Assembly (NCBI RefSeq): GCF_003751605.1
Contig: NZ_RJVJ01000002.1
Span: 248,001 to 312,000, forward strand
Length of the DNA stretch: 64,000 nucleotides
Reading direction: 5' to 3'
Source: Kitasatospora cineracea
Lineage (GTDB): Bacteria; Actinomycetota; Actinomycetes; Streptomycetales; Streptomycetaceae
Shown: positions 41,566-48,685 of the stretch, in pieces
Layout of the letters: each line of letters begins with the position of its first letter
Numbering within the stretch: position 1 is the stretch's first letter
Notes under the pieces: model-generated
What the model saw: only the letters and a program-made list of their open reading frames with translations
The model's database searches: none
Told to the model about the DNA's origin: nothing
Translations under genes and position numbers: made by a program

Positions 41566-42574
41566 CGGCCACCGCCGACATGATCAGCATCCGGGTGCCG
41601 GACGGCAGCACCGTGTCGAACGACCGGAGGCTGCGAACGTCGGCGTCGTCGACGTACAGGTTGACGAACGGCAGCGGGCGGCCGGACGAGTCGAACACGT
41701 GCCGGGCCAGGTCCGGGAAGCGGGTGCGGATGCCGTTCAGGACCTGGGGCAGCGCACCCCCCTCGACCGTGAAGCGCCGCAGGTTGCCGGTGAACCGGGC
41801 CAGTGGGGCGGACAGTTCGACCTCGACCGGGCCGACCGCCCCGCGCTCCCAGTCGTCCAGGGCCGTCCGTAGCTGGCTCCCGTAGTCGGCATCGGCGATG
41901 AAGCCGTGCCCGCGCCCGTTGCGCAGCAGCACGGCCCGGGCCCGGTCGTCGCCGTCGAAGGCCCGCATGATGGGACGCAGGTGCTCCAACGCGTAGTAGG
42001 AGTCCAGCTCGGAGACCAGCGCGTGCAGCCGGTGCCGGGCCCCGCCCGCGCCCCAGTCCGCCAGCAGGTCGACCGTCGGCCGGGGCGCCGCCATCGACGG
42101 CAGTCCGGACCACGGCCGGGCCTCCTGCTCCCACTGCGGCAGCACCGCCGGATCGTTGTGCGGGGAGACGACGAACGCCAGTCCGTCCCGCCCGGACCGC
42201 ACCAGGTACTTGATCGCCGCGTAACCGCCCGACGAGAGCCCGTGCCAGACAGTTCCGGACAGCCCGTGCCGGTGCAGCAGCTCAGCCTGCAACGCGTGCA
42301 CCTGCGGCAGGAACTCGTCCTCGCCGAGCAGGTACCAGCCGCACGCCGAGGCCGGGGTGAGCCGGTGGATCGGATCGGACAGGAACAGGCAGGCCGCGTC
42401 CAGCGTCCGGGCCCAGGCCCGGCGGGCGAAGACCGGCGGCACCTGTGATTCGATCCGGCTCAGTCCGTGGCAGAACACGTGCAGGTAGGGGCTCGCGGGC
42501 CGGTCCGGCACGTCGACCAGGTAGTCCAGCCGGTAGCCCTCGGAGTGGCGGAACCGGCCCTGCTCGGAGCTCAT
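41558..42574 (-). CDS. Alpha/beta-hydrolase fused to a C-terminal MoaD/ThiS-type sulfur-carrier domain
   Basis: 338 aa (AGGAG upstream of ATG 42574). Residues 1-245 form an alpha/beta-hydrolase: YLHVFCHGLSR oxyanion region, nucleophile elbow WHGLSSGGYAAIKYL (Ser114), an AFDGDD acidic segment, and His223 in GRGHGFI. Residues 250-338 are a beta-grasp MoaD/ThiS domain: VEVELSAPLARFTGNLRRFT, PFVNLYVDDADVRSL, and the terminal IMSAVAGG. A C-terminal Gly-Gly is the feature that becomes a thiocarboxylate in sulfur carriers. No E1-like activator is in the operon, so a housekeeping MoeZ/ThiF-type enzyme would be needed. It may supply sulfur to the YcaO/TfuA pair. Confidence 0.85.
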   Translation of the reverse strand: MSSEQGRFRHSEGYRLDYLVDVPDRPASPYLHVFCHGLSRIESQVPPVFARRAWARTLDAACLFLSDPIHRLTPASACGWYLLGEDEFLPQVHALQAELLHRHGLSGTVWHGLSSGGYAAIKYLVRSGRDGLAFVVSPHNDPAVLPQWEQEARPWSGLPSMAAPRPTVDLLADWGAGGARHRLHALVSELDSYYALEHLRPIMRAFDGDDRARAVLLRNGRGHGFIADADYGSQLRTALDDWERGAVGPVEVELSAPLARFTGNLRRFTVEGGALPQVLNGIRTRFPDLARHVFDSSGRPLPFVNLYVDDADVRSLRSFDTVLPSGTRMLIMSAVAGG

Positions 42575-42587
42575 GGCTTCTCCTGTC

Positions 42588-43922
42588 CTAACCCAAGTAG
42601 TGACGGTCGGGGTCCCGGGGGATCACCGCGGGGAACAGCAGTGCACGGCGGCGCGGAGCGGGGCCGTCCTCGACGGGGACCAGCCGACCGGTCCCCCGCT
42701 CCGGCCGGAGCAGCCGCGGTGAGAACGACACCGTGTGTCGGCGCGCCGTCCGTTCGAGGCTGAACGCGACCAGCTCGTGGACAGCCCGGTCGGGTCTGGT
42801 GACCTCGTGGACGAACTCGCCCCTGACGGTGCGCAGCAGGGCCGCGGGAATCCGCTCCGGCAACGAGAGCAGGTAGTACCGCGGTCCGGAGCCGAGCCGG
42901 ACCCGGTCCAGCCAGGTCCGGCCGAACGGTCGCAGGCTGCTGAACATCGCGAAGCTCCACTCGAGTTTCAGGCCGGCCACGACGAGCGCCAGGTTCACCG
43001 CGAACGCCCCCGCGACCGCCGCGTCCACCACGCCGCCGTCGGCCGTGGACCAGGCCGACGGGGCCCCGGCCGCCAGCGCGCTCGCGCACAGCACACCGAA
43101 CACGCCGCCTTTGCCCGCGTCCCGCAGGACGGTCCGGGTCGGGCGCGGCCCGGCGGCCGTCCGGCCCAGCGCGGCCGCCGACAGCGCGCCCAGCAGCAAC
43201 GCCGCCGCCGTTCCCGGCCCGAACGGGACGAGCTGGCCGTGCGCGGGGTCGCAGAGCGCGGTGTCCCACAGCGCCAGCGCGACCACCGAGAAGGTGAAGT
43301 TGCCGGACACCCCGAACACCCAGTGCATGCCGATCGCGGCGAACAGTCCGGCCCTCGCCCACGACGTCTGCCACAGGCTCGCGCCGACGGCGGCCTCCAC
43401 CACCACCACGGCCACCGGTGCGGCCACCAGCACCCGGCGGGGCAGCGAGACGCCGTGCAGCCCGGCGTAGAAAGCGGTCACCAGCCGGCCGGCGCTGCGG
43501 TCCGAGCGCAGGTACTCGGCGTTCACCTTGAACAGCGCCGCCGACAGGTACACGCCGATCAGCAGGTCGCGCGCGAGCACCGGGTCCAGCCGTGCGGGCA
43601 GCACCGCCATCGCCACCACCGCGACCGAGCCCAGCCACACGTGATTGGCGAGCCGCCGCTGCACTGACAGCAGCCACAGCGCCGTGAGGACGGCCGCGAC
43701 CGCCCGGCCCGCCGCCCAGGGCAGCGCTGCGGCCGTCACGGCGGCGGGCAACGCACCGACGGCCACGGTGCCGGTGGCCCGGCGCGGCATCCGCACTCCC
43801 CACACCGGGGCGAAGTTGTAGAACGCGTCGGCGGTTCCCCGGTCCCACAGCCGGTCCAGCTGGTGGACCAGCAGCGCGGCGGCCACCGCGGTCTCCGGCG
43901 CCAGCCGCAGTCCGGCCGTCAC
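42588..43922 (-). CDS. HTTM-domain integral membrane protein
   Basis: 444 aa from GTG 43922. Several membrane helices; the HTTM (horizontally transferred transmembrane) signature appears in VYLSAALFKVNAEYLRSDRS and the HWVFGVSGNFTFSVVALALW region. HTTM is the membrane part of vitamin-K-dependent gamma-carboxylase and of many bacterial proteins of unknown activity. The C-terminal about 100 residues are soluble and Arg-rich (HTVSFSPRLLRPERG). Role in the RiPP operon unknown; it may act on or shield the peptide at the membrane. Confidence 0.75.
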   Translation of the reverse strand: MTAGLRLAPETAVAAALLVHQLDRLWDRGTADAFYNFAPVWGVRMPRRATGTVAVGALPAAVTAAALPWAAGRAVAAVLTALWLLSVQRRLANHVWLGSVAVVAMAVLPARLDPVLARDLLIGVYLSAALFKVNAEYLRSDRSAGRLVTAFYAGLHGVSLPRRVLVAAPVAVVVVEAAVGASLWQTSWARAGLFAAIGMHWVFGVSGNFTFSVVALALWDTALCDPAHGQLVPFGPGTAAALLLGALSAAALGRTAAGPRPTRTVLRDAGKGGVFGVLCASALAAGAPSAWSTADGGVVDAAVAGAFAVNLALVVAGLKLEWSFAMFSSLRPFGRTWLDRVRLGSGPRYYLLSLPERIPAALLRTVRGEFVHEVTRPDRAVHELVAFSLERTARRHTVSFSPRLLRPERGTGRLVPVEDGPAPRRRALLFPAVIPRDPDRHYLG

Positions 43923-43952
43923 CGCTCCGCCCCCTTGCTCTTCCTCGTGGCG

Positions 43953-45098
43953 CTAGTGGCCAAGGGTCCGTCCCTCCGACCAGGCGAGGCCCGGGCAGAC
44001 CACCCGGACCACGCTGAACAGTTCGGGCCGGGACGACAGGTCGACGGTCAGCACCGGGCGGGCGGTCACCGCTTCCACCCGCGCCACCAGCGAGGCCAAC
44101 TCCCGTTCCATGTCGACGTCCTCCCGGCGGTGTCCGGCCGACAGCCGGTCCCACGACACGCCTGCCCCGCGGCCCCGGAAGCCGGGGTCCGCGACCGCGT
44201 CGCGGACCATCTGCTGGCCGGAGGGTATGTCGTCGCGGGTCGCGGTGATCTCCGTCAGCCGGCTCTGCACCGCCTCCGTGACCGCCCGGGACAGCGCCAC
44301 GGACGGGTCGGCGTGGCTGCCCGAACCCGCGCAGACGATCGGGAACAGCGGCGACCACACCCGGGCCGCGAACGTGGGCACCTGGTAGCGGTTCGGGAGG
44401 AACGCCAATTCGTAGGAGACCGCGGCTGCGTCCAACCGGGCCAGGAGCGCGCGCAGGTGTCCGTCCGGCACGCTCGCCGGATCGACCGGAACGCCCCCGG
44501 CCCGCGGCCCGCCCAGGCCCGCCAGCACGTCCCGCTCCACGGCCTCGTACAGGCCGTGCAGGGCGGCCTCGGTCCAGGTGTTGCCGGAGGCCAGCCCCGT
44601 GCTGCCGGACCGGAAGATCCTCGGACGCCAGAAGTGCCCGCCGGCGAACGACAGCCGGACCACGTCGAACGGCACCATGACCGACGACCCGTCAGCCGGT
44701 CGGTACGCGGCGACCCACTCCAGCCGCAGCTGCTCGACGTCCGGCACGGGCAGTCCGCCGGCCGCCAACGGCAGCTCGTCCAGCCGGTACGGCAGCGCCA
44801 GGTCGGCCGCCACTGCCCGTTCCCGGGGCAGCTCGGGCCGCTCCGCGTGCCGGAGTTCGATCGACTCCATCACCGCGGACAGCCGGGCCAGCAGCTCCGT
44901 CGCGCCCTTCCCCTGCGAGACGGCGAGTGTCTCCGAATCCGGCCTGGCAGCCAGCACCACCGGGATGCCGATCACGTCCAGCCGCGTCACATCGGCGACC
45001 CGGGTGATGCCGAACCCGGGCAGCAGCGGCGCGATCCGGGCCCAGGTGGTCTCCGGAGCGACCGCACGCCGGGTCCCCGGCAGCAGGAGCTCAGCCAC
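43953..45098 (-). CDS. YcaO cyclodehydratase, TfuA-associated (thioamidation)
   Basis: 381 aa from GTG 45098, overlapping tfuA by 8 bp. The YcaO ATP-site motifs are present: SQGKGATELLARLSAVMESI (residues 61-80) with ELRHAE, NTWTEAALHGLYEAVERD (173-190), and RAVTEAVQSRLTEITATRDD (271-290). The C-terminus ends GRTLGH and lacks the PxPxP tail of azoline-forming YcaOs. With a TfuA partner this family phosphorylates backbone amides and installs sulfur, giving thioamides. The likely substrate is the peptide at 46420-46557. Confidence 0.92.
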   Translation of the reverse strand: MAELLLPGTRRAVAPETTWARIAPLLPGFGITRVADVTRLDVIGIPVVLAARPDSETLAVSQGKGATELLARLSAVMESIELRHAERPELPRERAVAADLALPYRLDELPLAAGGLPVPDVEQLRLEWVAAYRPADGSSVMVPFDVVRLSFAGGHFWRPRIFRSGSTGLASGNTWTEAALHGLYEAVERDVLAGLGGPRAGGVPVDPASVPDGHLRALLARLDAAAVSYELAFLPNRYQVPTFAARVWSPLFPIVCAGSGSHADPSVALSRAVTEAVQSRLTEITATRDDIPSGQQMVRDAVADPGFRGRGAGVSWDRLSAGHRREDVDMERELASLVARVEAVTARPVLTVDLSSRPELFSVVRVVCPGLAWSEGRTLGH

Positions 45099-46344
45099 CC
45101 TCGCCCCCCGCGCTCCGGGCGGCGGCCGCCGCCGTCAGGAAGCCGACCGCGAACGGCCGCAGGGCGTCGGCGGCCTGCCGCGGGGAGGCGAACCCGCGGC
45201 GCGCGCACTCGGTGGCGTCGGCCGCCACGACGCCCCAGATTCCGGCGAGCAGCCGCAGGCACACCGCGTCCGGGATGCTGCCCAGGCTGCGGTCCGGGTG
45301 CGCCCGCAGGTGGTCGGCTCCCTGTGCCAGGTACTGGTCGAGGACCGACCGGTCTGCGGCGTCCTCCCGTCCGAGCAGCAGCGCGGCCTGCCGACGGTCC
45401 GTCAGTTCCGGGGTGGGACAGAGCAGTCGCACGACGCGCAGCCGCCCCTCCGGGCAGTCGGGCCAGGCCGCGGCGGACCGGCCCAGGGTCCGCTCCAGGT
45501 GGTCGCGCAACCCGGCGGGCTCCGCCAGATCGTTGAGGTACTCCCACCACACCTCGGGGAAGCCCGGGTCGAAGATCTGCTGGTAGGCGAGCCTGGCCGC
45601 GAGTCCGGTGAACCGGTTGCGCCAACGCCGTTCGAACTCGGTCCGCCAGGACCGGTCGCCCGCCCCCGGACGGGGGCCGGCGGCCGCTCGGTCGCGCTGC
45701 GCCGCGGAGGCCACCCGCAGGGCCCGCACGCTGTCGCGCAGCTTCTGGTCGAACGCCCGCGGGTCGCACCGGACCCGCTCCTGGTACCAGGCGGCGAATC
45801 CGGGTTGCCCGTGCTCGGCGGCGATCTCCACCACCCTCGTCTCGGTGCGCAGCGGGTAGTACTCCCGCGCCCAGCGGTCGAGCATCGGTTCGGTGCCCGC
45901 GGACGTCAGCACCCCGGCCCGAACCGCCGCGGCGGCGGCCGCGCGCAGATTGACGAGCGGGACGCTGAGCGGAGTCATCACCCCGGAGTCGGCGTGCGCC
46001 ACGGCGACCTCGTCGTCGCCGGTGAGCACCCCGTCGCGGTACCAGCCGTACACGTCACCGACGCCCACCATGCCGAACGGCGCCAGCTCCACCGCGCGCA
46101 GGGCGCCGATGCTGGCCGCGCCGACCACGTGCACGCCCCGGTCCAGGGCGTCGAGGATCTCCTTGTGCCGTAGCGCCGGGCCGTGGTGGTACACACCGTC
46201 CAGCAGGACCACCGAATCGTGCGGGCGGATCGCAGCGGAGTACAGGTCGCCGTGCCGCGCCGGCGGGTGGACCACGGCCCCGGGGCACTCCGCCCGGACG
46301 GCGGGTTCGGGACATGAAGGTCCGGTGTACACGTGGATCGCCAT
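45091..46344 (-). CDS. TfuA-like protein
   Basis: 417 aa from ATG 46344 (GGGGAGGGG upstream). The N-terminal 190 residues carry the TfuA core: HVYTGPSC, VVLLDGVYHHGPALRHKEIL, VVGAASIGALRAVELAPFGM, and GVGDVYGWYRDGVLTGDDEV with AVAH. The rest is a long C-terminal extension that I do not recognise, more than usual for the family. TfuA is thought to deliver or release sulfide for YcaO-dependent thioamidation. It follows the precursor gene after a short hairpin. Confidence 0.92.
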   Translation of the reverse strand: MAIHVYTGPSCPEPAVRAECPGAVVHPPARHGDLYSAAIRPHDSVVLLDGVYHHGPALRHKEILDALDRGVHVVGAASIGALRAVELAPFGMVGVGDVYGWYRDGVLTGDDEVAVAHADSGVMTPLSVPLVNLRAAAAAAVRAGVLTSAGTEPMLDRWAREYYPLRTETRVVEIAAEHGQPGFAAWYQERVRCDPRAFDQKLRDSVRALRVASAAQRDRAAAGPRPGAGDRSWRTEFERRWRNRFTGLAARLAYQQIFDPGFPEVWWEYLNDLAEPAGLRDHLERTLGRSAAAWPDCPEGRLRVVRLLCPTPELTDRRQAALLLGREDAADRSVLDQYLAQGADHLRAHPDRSLGSIPDAVCLRLLAGIWGVVAADATECARRGFASPRQAADALRPFAVGFLTAAAAARSAGGEGG

Positions 46345-46383
46345 GCCCCTCCCCTTTCGCCGGCGGATCTCACTGGTTCAGTC

Positions 46384-46405
46384 GGCCCCCGGGAAATGCG
46401 GGGCC
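46384..46405 (-). terminator. Stem-loop between precursor and tfuA (possible attenuator)
   Basis: GGCCCC and GGGGCC arms around a 10-base loop, 15 bp after the precursor stop and 40 bp before the tfuA start. RiPP operons often have partial terminators here so that precursor mRNA exceeds enzyme mRNA. No T-run. Confidence 0.5.
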
Positions 46406-46419
46406 GGAATGCGACGAAC

Positions 46420-46557
46420 TCAGCAGTCGACGACCTCGGAGTCCGTGATCACCAGCGGGACGTGGCCGAACAGGGCCTCGAAGTCGTCCTTGGTGAGCTC
46501 CTCGGCGGCACTGAGGACGTCGTGCCACTCCTCCTGCTGCTTGACCTGCTCGGGCAT
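46420..46557 (-). CDS. RiPP precursor peptide with C-terminal cysteine
   Basis: 45 aa from ATG 46557; GGGAG lies 6 bp upstream. An acidic, helical leader (MPEQVKQQEEWHD ... DDFEALFGH) is followed by a probable core VPLVITDSEVVDC, residues 33-45, with the only Cys at the last position. The leader/core border after Gly-His is a guess. Position directly upstream of tfuA-ycaO and downstream of a radical SAM gene, small size, promoter and hairpin support the call. The Ser40 to Cys45 spacing equals that of the S/T-x4-C end of thioviridamide-type cores. Confidence 0.85.
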   Translation of the reverse strand: MPEQVKQQEEWHDVLSAAEELTKDDFEALFGHVPLVITDSEVVDC

Positions 46558-46610
46558 GATTTCTCCCAGAGATAGAAGGGATCTGCCTTGTCTGTGCGCG
46601 CGCAAGGTCC

Positions 46611-46638
46611 ACGATATTCGCCGACCGGCATTCAGCAA
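46611..46638 (-). promoter_or_regulatory. Probable promoter of the precursor-to-hypF operon
   Basis: Read leftward, TTGCTG (46638-46633), 16 bp, TATCGT (46616-46611), in an unusually A/T-rich stretch for this genome. Expected mRNA start is about 46604, giving a leader of roughly 45 nt before the precursor ATG. Confidence 0.55.
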
Positions 46639-46699
46639 AGGGGCTTGGGGTTTATTTTACTTTCGCAGAAAAATTCCGGAAAACGGCAGTAGGAAGCGC

Positions 46700-46722
46700 C
46701 GCTCCGGCCGTCGTCCGGAGCG
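46700..46722 (-). terminator. Stem-loop between radical SAM gene and precursor promoter
   Basis: CGCTCCGG and CCGGAGCG pair perfectly around CCGTCGT. It lies 28 bp after the radical SAM stop, so that gene may end its own transcript here and the precursor start a new one. Confidence 0.55.
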
Positions 46723-46750
46723 CTTTCCGGAAATGATCCGGATGAATTCC

Positions 46751-48685
46751 TCAGTCGGCCCCGGCGCCGGTCGAACGGCTGAGCGGAAGGGCCAGCGCGA
46801 GGTGCTTCCCGCTCTCGGAGACCGTGATGCGACGTTCGGCGAACAGCTCCAGGAGGCGATCGACGTCCGTGGCGGAGGCCTCGGCGCCCGCTTCCCGGAG
46901 CAGCCCGTGCAGCCGCTTCGGACTACGCGCCGTCTCGCCGCAGAGCTCGTACGCCAGGGCCTGCCAGCCGGCCAGCGTCCCGGTGAACCCGCCGTCGGCG
47001 AACCGCGAATCGTGGAAGTCCAGCCAGCCGGGGCCGCGCCGGTGGGCGAGGATCGGCAGCGGTCTGCGCTGCCAGCGTTCGCGCCAGTCCGCCACCGCTG
47101 CGGAGAGCCGCCGCACGGCCTCCGCCGAAGCCACGCCCTCGGCCCGATAGTCGAAGAAGTAGGCGATCGCCGCATGGTCGATCCCCGGCACCGGGTACAC
47201 GTACCGGTACGCCTCGCGCGGTCGGACGTCCCGGATCGGCAAGCCCGGGTCGGTGAAGTACGGACTGAACCGCTCCAGCCAGATCCGGCTCACCCCGTTC
47301 GGCGGCTGCAGGTGCGCCAGCAGCGGCGCGAGTTCGGCCTGACCGGTGAAGTCCTCGTCCCGCTCACCGGGGAACCCGCTGAGCATGTTCCAGGTGACGT
47401 TCATCCGGTAGTGCCGCGCCCACTTCAGGAACCTGACGTTCATCAGCATCGTGGAGCCCTTGCGCATCAGTCCCAGCACATGGGTGCTGAGGCTCTCGAT
47501 GCCCGGTTGGACGCGGCGGATCCCGGCTGCGCCGAGCAGCGCCAGTTGGTCGGCGGTGAGATTCGCCTTGACCTCGAAGAACAGGTCGGTGTCCCACCCG
47601 CGGCCCCTCAACTCCTCGCACAGCGAGGAGAGGTAGCGCATGTCGATGATGTTGTCGACGGCATCGATGTGGTGGATCCGGTGCCGCCGCAGGAGTTCCT
47701 CGATCTCCCGCAGGGCGGTCCCCGGCGACTTCGAACGGAACTGCATGCCGAGCGCGTTGAGGCCGCAGAACGTGCAGTGGTGCTTCTGTCCCCACCAGCA
47801 GCCCCGGGAGAACTCCGCCAGCAGCCGGATCGGCTTGCGCCCGACGGCTTCGGCCCGCCCGAGCCGTTCCACCGCGTCGAAGTACTCGGAGTGGTCGGGG
47901 AACGGCATGGCGTCCATGGCATCGAACGGAGGCTCCCCGGGAGTGGTGACCAACTCTCCGTCCGCCCCCCGGGCACACACGCCGGGAATGCCCACCGGCG
48001 ACCGGCCGGCGGACAGCGCAGCGGCCAACCGGGGTAGCGCGAGATCGGCCTCTCCGATCACCGCGCAGTCGATCCACGGAAGTCGCCTGACGTACTCGGG
48101 GCCCATCTCACCGTCGAAGTTCGCCCCGCCGAAGACGATCACCGGCCCCGGGTGCTGCTCCTTGATCCGCCGGGCCAGGGCGATCGCGGCGACGTTCTGG
48201 AAGAACGTCGAGGTGAAGCCGATGAGGTCGTAGTCGGACCACTCCGGCCGGCGGGCGAGCTCCCGGATCCACGCGGGGAGGATCTCGGAGCGCAGTCGCA
48301 GCACCTCGTCGGCGGTCAGCCCCGCTTCGTCGAAGGTCTCCGCCAGCTCCGGGAACTCCGCCAGGTACTCCCGCTCGCCCCCCGGCTCGTCGAACGCGGC
48401 CGCGCCGAACAGCCACTCCCCGAACAGGTGCAGGCGCTCGGAGGAGGCCGTGGCGAAGGTGTCGTAAACGCTCGGGGTCAACTCCCGGGACAGATCGAGG
48501 TTCGGGTAGTGCACAGTGACGTCGTGCCCGTGCGCGACGAGCCCCGACTTGAGAATTCCGCACGCCAAGGACGGGGCGTCGTTCCGTCCCCACGGCATGT
48601 TGACAAGAGCGACCTTCAACGATCTTTCCGGCCGCACAGGAAACGGCTCGCCGATCGCAGGATGAAAAACCTCGCTCAGTGCCAC
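46751..48685 (-). CDS. B12-binding radical SAM RiPP maturase (rSAM_ocin-like, RiPP maturation radical SAM protein 1)
   Basis: 644 aa from GTG 48685, chosen because GGAGAAAG lies 6 bp upstream; the frame stays open to TTG 48829. An N-terminal cobalamin-binding-type domain (LKVALVNMPWGRNDAPSLAC, VIVFGGANFDGEMG) precedes the radical SAM core with cysteines 296, 304 and 307 in FSRGCWWGQKHHCTFCGLNA, a C-x7-C-x2-C spacing typical of this RiPP-maturase family rather than the usual CxxxCxxC. It may C-methylate or crosslink the precursor. It depends on cobalamin if the N-domain binds it; the host makes B12. Confidence 0.9.
   Translation of the reverse strand: MALSEVFHPAIGEPFPVRPERSLKVALVNMPWGRNDAPSLACGILKSGLVAHGHDVTVHYPNLDLSRELTPSVYDTFATASSERLHLFGEWLFGAAAFDEPGGEREYLAEFPELAETFDEAGLTADEVLRLRSEILPAWIRELARRPEWSDYDLIGFTSTFFQNVAAIALARRIKEQHPGPVIVFGGANFDGEMGPEYVRRLPWIDCAVIGEADLALPRLAAALSAGRSPVGIPGVCARGADGELVTTPGEPPFDAMDAMPFPDHSEYFDAVERLGRAEAVGRKPIRLLAEFSRGCWWGQKHHCTFCGLNALGMQFRSKSPGTALREIEELLRRHRIHHIDAVDNIIDMRYLSSLCEELRGRGWDTDLFFEVKANLTADQLALLGAAGIRRVQPGIESLSTHVLGLMRKGSTMLMNVRFLKWARHYRMNVTWNMLSGFPGERDEDFTGQAELAPLLAHLQPPNGVSRIWLERFSPYFTDPGLPIRDVRPREAYRYVYPVPGIDHAAIAYFFDYRAEGVASAEAVRRLSAAVADWRERWQRRPLPILAHRRGPGWLDFHDSRFADGGFTGTLAGWQALAYELCGETARSPKRLHGLLREAGAEASATDVDRLLELFAERRITVSESGKHLALALPLSRSTGAGAD

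Noticed and set aside
43953..46557. Direct assignment as a thioviridamide/thioamitide cluster
   Set aside because: TfuA, YcaO and a C-terminal Cys core are shared, but the Cys decarboxylase and dehydration enzymes are missing and the core sequence is different.
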